A stretch of DNA of 64,000 nt from assembly GCF_042140245.1 (NCBI RefSeq), contig NZ_CP159483.1, positions 3,162,001 to 3,226,000 of the forward strand. The letters run 5' to 3'. A model generated the notes under the pieces. It was not told where the DNA came from, ran no database searches, and saw only the letters and a program-made list of their open reading frames with translations. Below, piece after piece: positions 62,152 to 64,000 of the stretch (positions are counted from its first letter, which is position 1; every line of letters starts with the position of its first letter). This DNA is from MH13 sp042140245 (lineage in GTDB: Bacteria > Pseudomonadota > Alphaproteobacteria > Rhizobiales > MH13). A program made the position numbers and the translations under genes.

Positions 62152-62730
62152 TCAATGTGACGCCGGTATGGAACTGCCGTTCACCGGGCGCACTTCAGAT
62201 GCCATACGGCCTTTGGGACCATCGCCGAAACGCACCAGAACATCCTGCCCGGGACGCAACTCTGTGAGGCCGTACCGACGAAGGGTTTCCATGTGGACAA
62301 AAATGTCCTCTGTCCCCTCGCCCTGAGTGAGGAAACCAAATCCACGAATGCGGTTAAACCACTTTACAGTCGCTGTTTCCAAACCAGACGTGGGTGTGAT
62401 CTGCACATGTGTGCGTGATGGCGGCAACTGTGAGGGGTGGAGTGCGGTCGATTCGTCCATCGACAAGATGCGCAGAGCCTGCAAGCCGCGAGGACGGTCT
62501 AAAACTTCCACAACGATGCGTGCGCCTTCATAGGCGGTCTGGTAGCCATCACGGCGCAGACATGTGACGTGCAACAGAATGTCTTTCATGCCGTTGTCAG
62601 GGACGATGAAACCGAACCCTTTGCCGACGTCAAACCACTTGATCTGCCCGGCAACCTCAAAAACATCCAGCCCGGCATCATCGCCCAGTTCGGCAATGAG
62701 TTCGGGATCAAGAGGGGGTTTACCCGTCAT
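62152..62730 (-). CDS. Protein with two cold-shock domains
   Basis: A 192-residue protein made of two cold-shock domains: GQIKWFDVGKGFGFIVPDNG (about 28-47), and TVKWFNRIRGFGFLTQGEG with DIFVHMETLRR in the second half. RNP1 is GKGFGFI in the first and the variant RGFGFL in the second; the first RNP2 reads ILLHV. Such double proteins bind single-stranded RNA or DNA and are typical of alphaproteobacteria. Its upstream region is long (378 bases), as usual for cold-shock genes with regulated leaders. Confidence 0.92.
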   Translation of the reverse strand: MTGKPPLDPELIAELGDDAGLDVFEVAGQIKWFDVGKGFGFIVPDNGMKDILLHVTCLRRDGYQTAYEGARIVVEVLDRPRGLQALRILSMDESTALHPSQLPPSRTHVQITPTSGLETATVKWFNRIRGFGFLTQGEGTEDIFVHMETLRRYGLTELRPGQDVLVRFGDGPKGRMASEVRPVNGSSIPASH

Positions 62731-63108
62731 TCTAGCCAGCCCTACCCACGCATTCCGCCACTACACGCGCCACCATCGCCGCGAATCAGCCATCAATCTG
62801 GTCGAAAAACAGGCGAAGCACTTTGATTCCTTATGTGAAGGATGCCCTCGACAGGCGCGGACGGGCAAGCCCCTTCATCATTTGTTTACGATAATTCCTG
62901 GATCGTTAAGCTTGCCGTAACGGACAGTGGGTGATCTCTAGCCGCGTGTTGTCTTGGATAAGAGCCGGTCGCGCCGTTTTACTGCCGTTTCTGATCAGTC
63001 AGACAGACAAAACTGGCCATGCGCAGTTTTTTGGATTCACCCGCTTGAACCCCAAACAGACCCACCCTATAAGGGCCGCCTGTCTGGCACATCTGTGACA
63101 CAGAATGT
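62731..63108. other. Intergenic region before the cold-shock gene
   Basis: No gene is seen. It should hold the cold-shock gene promoter and leader and the tRNA-Glu promoter. An inverted repeat TTTACGAT-N9-ATCGTTAA (62885-62909, one mismatch) lies about 155 bases before the cold-shock ATG. Confidence 0.5.
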
Positions 63109-63184
63109 GCGCCCATCGTCTAGTGGTCTAGGACGCCGCCCTTTCACGGCGGAAACACGGGTTCGAGTCCCGTTGGGCGTGCCA
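63109..63184 (+). tRNA. tRNA-Glu (TTC)
   Basis: Acceptor GCGCCCA pairs with TGGGCGT (first pair G-T), anticodon loop CTTTCAC with anticodon TTC, T-loop TTCGAGT, discriminator G and encoded CCA at 63182-63184. A small hairpin CTCGGC-N8-GCCGAG follows at 63194-63213. Confidence 0.96.
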
Positions 63185-63286
63185 TCTCTTTCTCTCGGCA
63201 CAACTAAGCCGAGCGCGTTGAAACAAACGACCCGTTTCTCAATTGTTTGGATGCGCTGTTCAGCCGTGCCGCTTGAGTAGGCACTG

Positions 63287-63709
63287 CTATGCGACCGCTG
63301 GGACCATCTGGTGCCCTTTGAGCAGGTCTTCCAGCGTGTACTTATCAAGCACATCAACAAAACCGTCATAGGCGGCAGCAAAAATGCGGTTCACTGGCGT
63401 GATCTGACGCACTGCGCAGTCCACCGGTTCGCCAAAGCAGTCGACAACGATTCGCGTTGGTTCGGTGATGCGCAGAACACGACCCAAATTGATCTCGTTC
63501 GGCTCCAGCCCCAACTTAATCCCACCACCGCGACCACGCGCCGTTGAGAGGATGCCTTCGCTGGCCAGCTGAGCAACCAGCTTTTGAATGTTGTATTCGC
63601 TGATTTTTTGGCGCTCAGCAATTTCGCTAGAGCGCACAGCCTGTGGCATCGCGTGGGCGCAATCCAACAAAATTCTGATGGCATAAGATGTCTGTTTTGA
63701 AAGGCGCAT
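63287..63709 (-). CDS. Rrf2 family transcriptional regulator with two of three cluster cysteines
   Basis: A 140-residue Rrf2 protein. The winged helix MRLSKQTSYAIRILLDCA with ISEYNIQKLVAQLASEGILSTARGRGGGIKL is clear, and the C-terminal DGFVDVLDKYTLEDLL resembles NsrR/RirA. Those proteins hold an Fe-S cluster with three cysteines; here only Cys91 (VDCF) and Cys98 (VDCA) are in place and the third position reads ITP. So cluster binding may differ, and the signal (NO, iron or other) cannot be assigned. A dyad overlaps its putative promoter, which suggests autoregulation. Confidence 0.9.
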   Translation of the reverse strand: MRLSKQTSYAIRILLDCAHAMPQAVRSSEIAERQKISEYNIQKLVAQLASEGILSTARGRGGGIKLGLEPNEINLGRVLRITEPTRIVVDCFGEPVDCAVRQITPVNRIFAAAYDGFVDVLDKYTLEDLLKGHQMVPAVA

Positions 63710-63726
63710 AGGAGTCTCGCTTTACC

Positions 63727-63757
63727 GGGCACTTAAGTATGCCCTTATTCGCGTCAA
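63727..63757 (-). promoter_or_regulatory. Putative promoter and operator of the rrf2 gene
   Basis: On the minus strand TTGACG (63757-63752) and, 16 bases on, TAAGTG (63735-63730) can serve as -35 and -10. The dyad GGGCA-N8-TGCCC (63727-63744) covers the -10. The rrf2 ATG lies about 20 bases further. Confidence 0.5.
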
Positions 63758-63772
63758 CAGGCAAAACTCAAG

Positions 63773-64000
63773 CTAGGGCACAAGCCAGGTTTGGCTGACC
63801 TCTCCGATCGAATCCCATGAAAAACGAGCTCTACGGTGACCCTGATGGGCCAGGTAGAGCCATTCAAGCGTTTGCATTTGTAAGGTTACAGCAACGAAGT
63901 TTTCCGCGCCCTCTTCTGGGTCTTCCCCCGATGTGAACGCAATGGTGCTTGGAGCTTCGACGGCGTCACCGGGGGTTGGCACAACACGGTAGCACTCACG
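63773..64000 (-). CDS. C-terminal fragment of a pyridoxamine 5'-phosphate oxidase-like flavoprotein
   Basis: The frame is open to the right edge, so only the last 75 residues are seen. ENFVAVTLQMQTLEWLYLAHQGHRRARFSW and the final TWLVP resemble the C terminus of PNPOx-like FMN proteins, in which the sequence ends in a conserved R-A-R-F and a W-L-x-P. The upstream domain that would prove it is outside the window. Any in-frame GTG inside this piece is not a likely start. Confidence 0.6.
   Translation of the reverse strand, partial: RECYRVVPTPGDAVEAPSTIAFTSGEDPEEGAENFVAVTLQMQTLEWLYLAHQGHRRARFSWDSIGEVSQTWLVP

Noticed and set aside
1..64000. Mobile elements, prophage, CRISPR arrays, rRNA operons
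   Set aside because: No transposase, integrase, phage gene, regularly spaced repeats or rRNA sequence was seen.

Overview
The window is a gene-dense stretch of an alphaproteobacterial chromosome, most likely from the order Hyphomicrobiales (Rhizobiales) or a close relative. The evidence is a core gene order that I recall as typical of that group (gyrA, marC, ssb/uvrA; yajC-secD-secF; nlpD-pcm-surE-serS-tatCBA-scpBA-nagZ-SPOR-argS-dgt; valS-popZ-tolC-pcm; cold-shock protein-DUF192), plus PopZ, an ExoR-like protein, a complex I NDUFS4-type subunit, a GTTC-N7-GTTC SOS box and a TTAA-N7-TTAA CtrA-type box. No rRNA, CRISPR array, transposase, integrase or prophage gene was seen. Genes are tightly packed, and several convergent pairs share stop-codon bases.

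Layout. 1-5.0 kb: 5' part of gyrA (runs off the left edge), marC, then four genes (glutathionyl-hydroquinone reductase, LysE exporter, MerR/TipAS regulator, VOC protein) lying between marC and ssb. 5.0-9.4 kb: ssb and uvrA diverge from a region with an SOS box; rlmJ follows. 9.4-21.8 kb: a lipoprotein, trmFO, the yajC-secDF cluster ending in two homologues of mitochondrial complex I assembly factors, a DUF815 ATPase, and nlpD-pcm-surE-serS. 21.8-32.9 kb: tatABC, an out-of-place iron-type ABC ATPase, scpAB, nagZ, a SPOR protein, argS and dgt. 32.9-45.7 kb: erpA-xthA, an HD-GYP protein, exoR-like, ilvD, ppk2, valS (reading frame broken by one base), popZ, tolC and a second pcm-like gene. 46-53 kb: tRNA-Cys and tRNA-Asn, then a putative photo-oxidative/lipid cluster (photolyase, FAD oxidoreductase, DUF1365, cyclopropane-type methyltransferase, SDR, ChrR-like protein). 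53.5-60.9 kb: alanyl-tRNA editing protein, sulfurtransferase, aapJ/metC, and a three-gene lipid glycosylation module. 61-64 kb: tRNA-Arg, NDUFS4-like, tRNA-Pro, DUF192, double cold-shock protein, tRNA-Glu, an Rrf2 regulator and a flavoprotein fragment at the right edge.

The most interesting region is 46.2-53.4 kb. Two divergently placed transcription units (phrB onwards, and chrR) each carry the same TGATCC-N16-CGTA element, which resembles promoters of the singlet-oxygen ECF sigma factor that ChrR controls in Rhodobacter. The ChrR-like protein has no sigma-factor gene beside it and has lost both cysteines (and probably one histidine) of the zinc site in its anti-sigma domain, while its cupin domain looks intact. 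The other strong points are the NDUFAF3/NDUFAF6-type genes behind secDF, the valS frameshift, the CtrA-type box upstream of popZ, and the orphan ABC ATPase joined to scpB.
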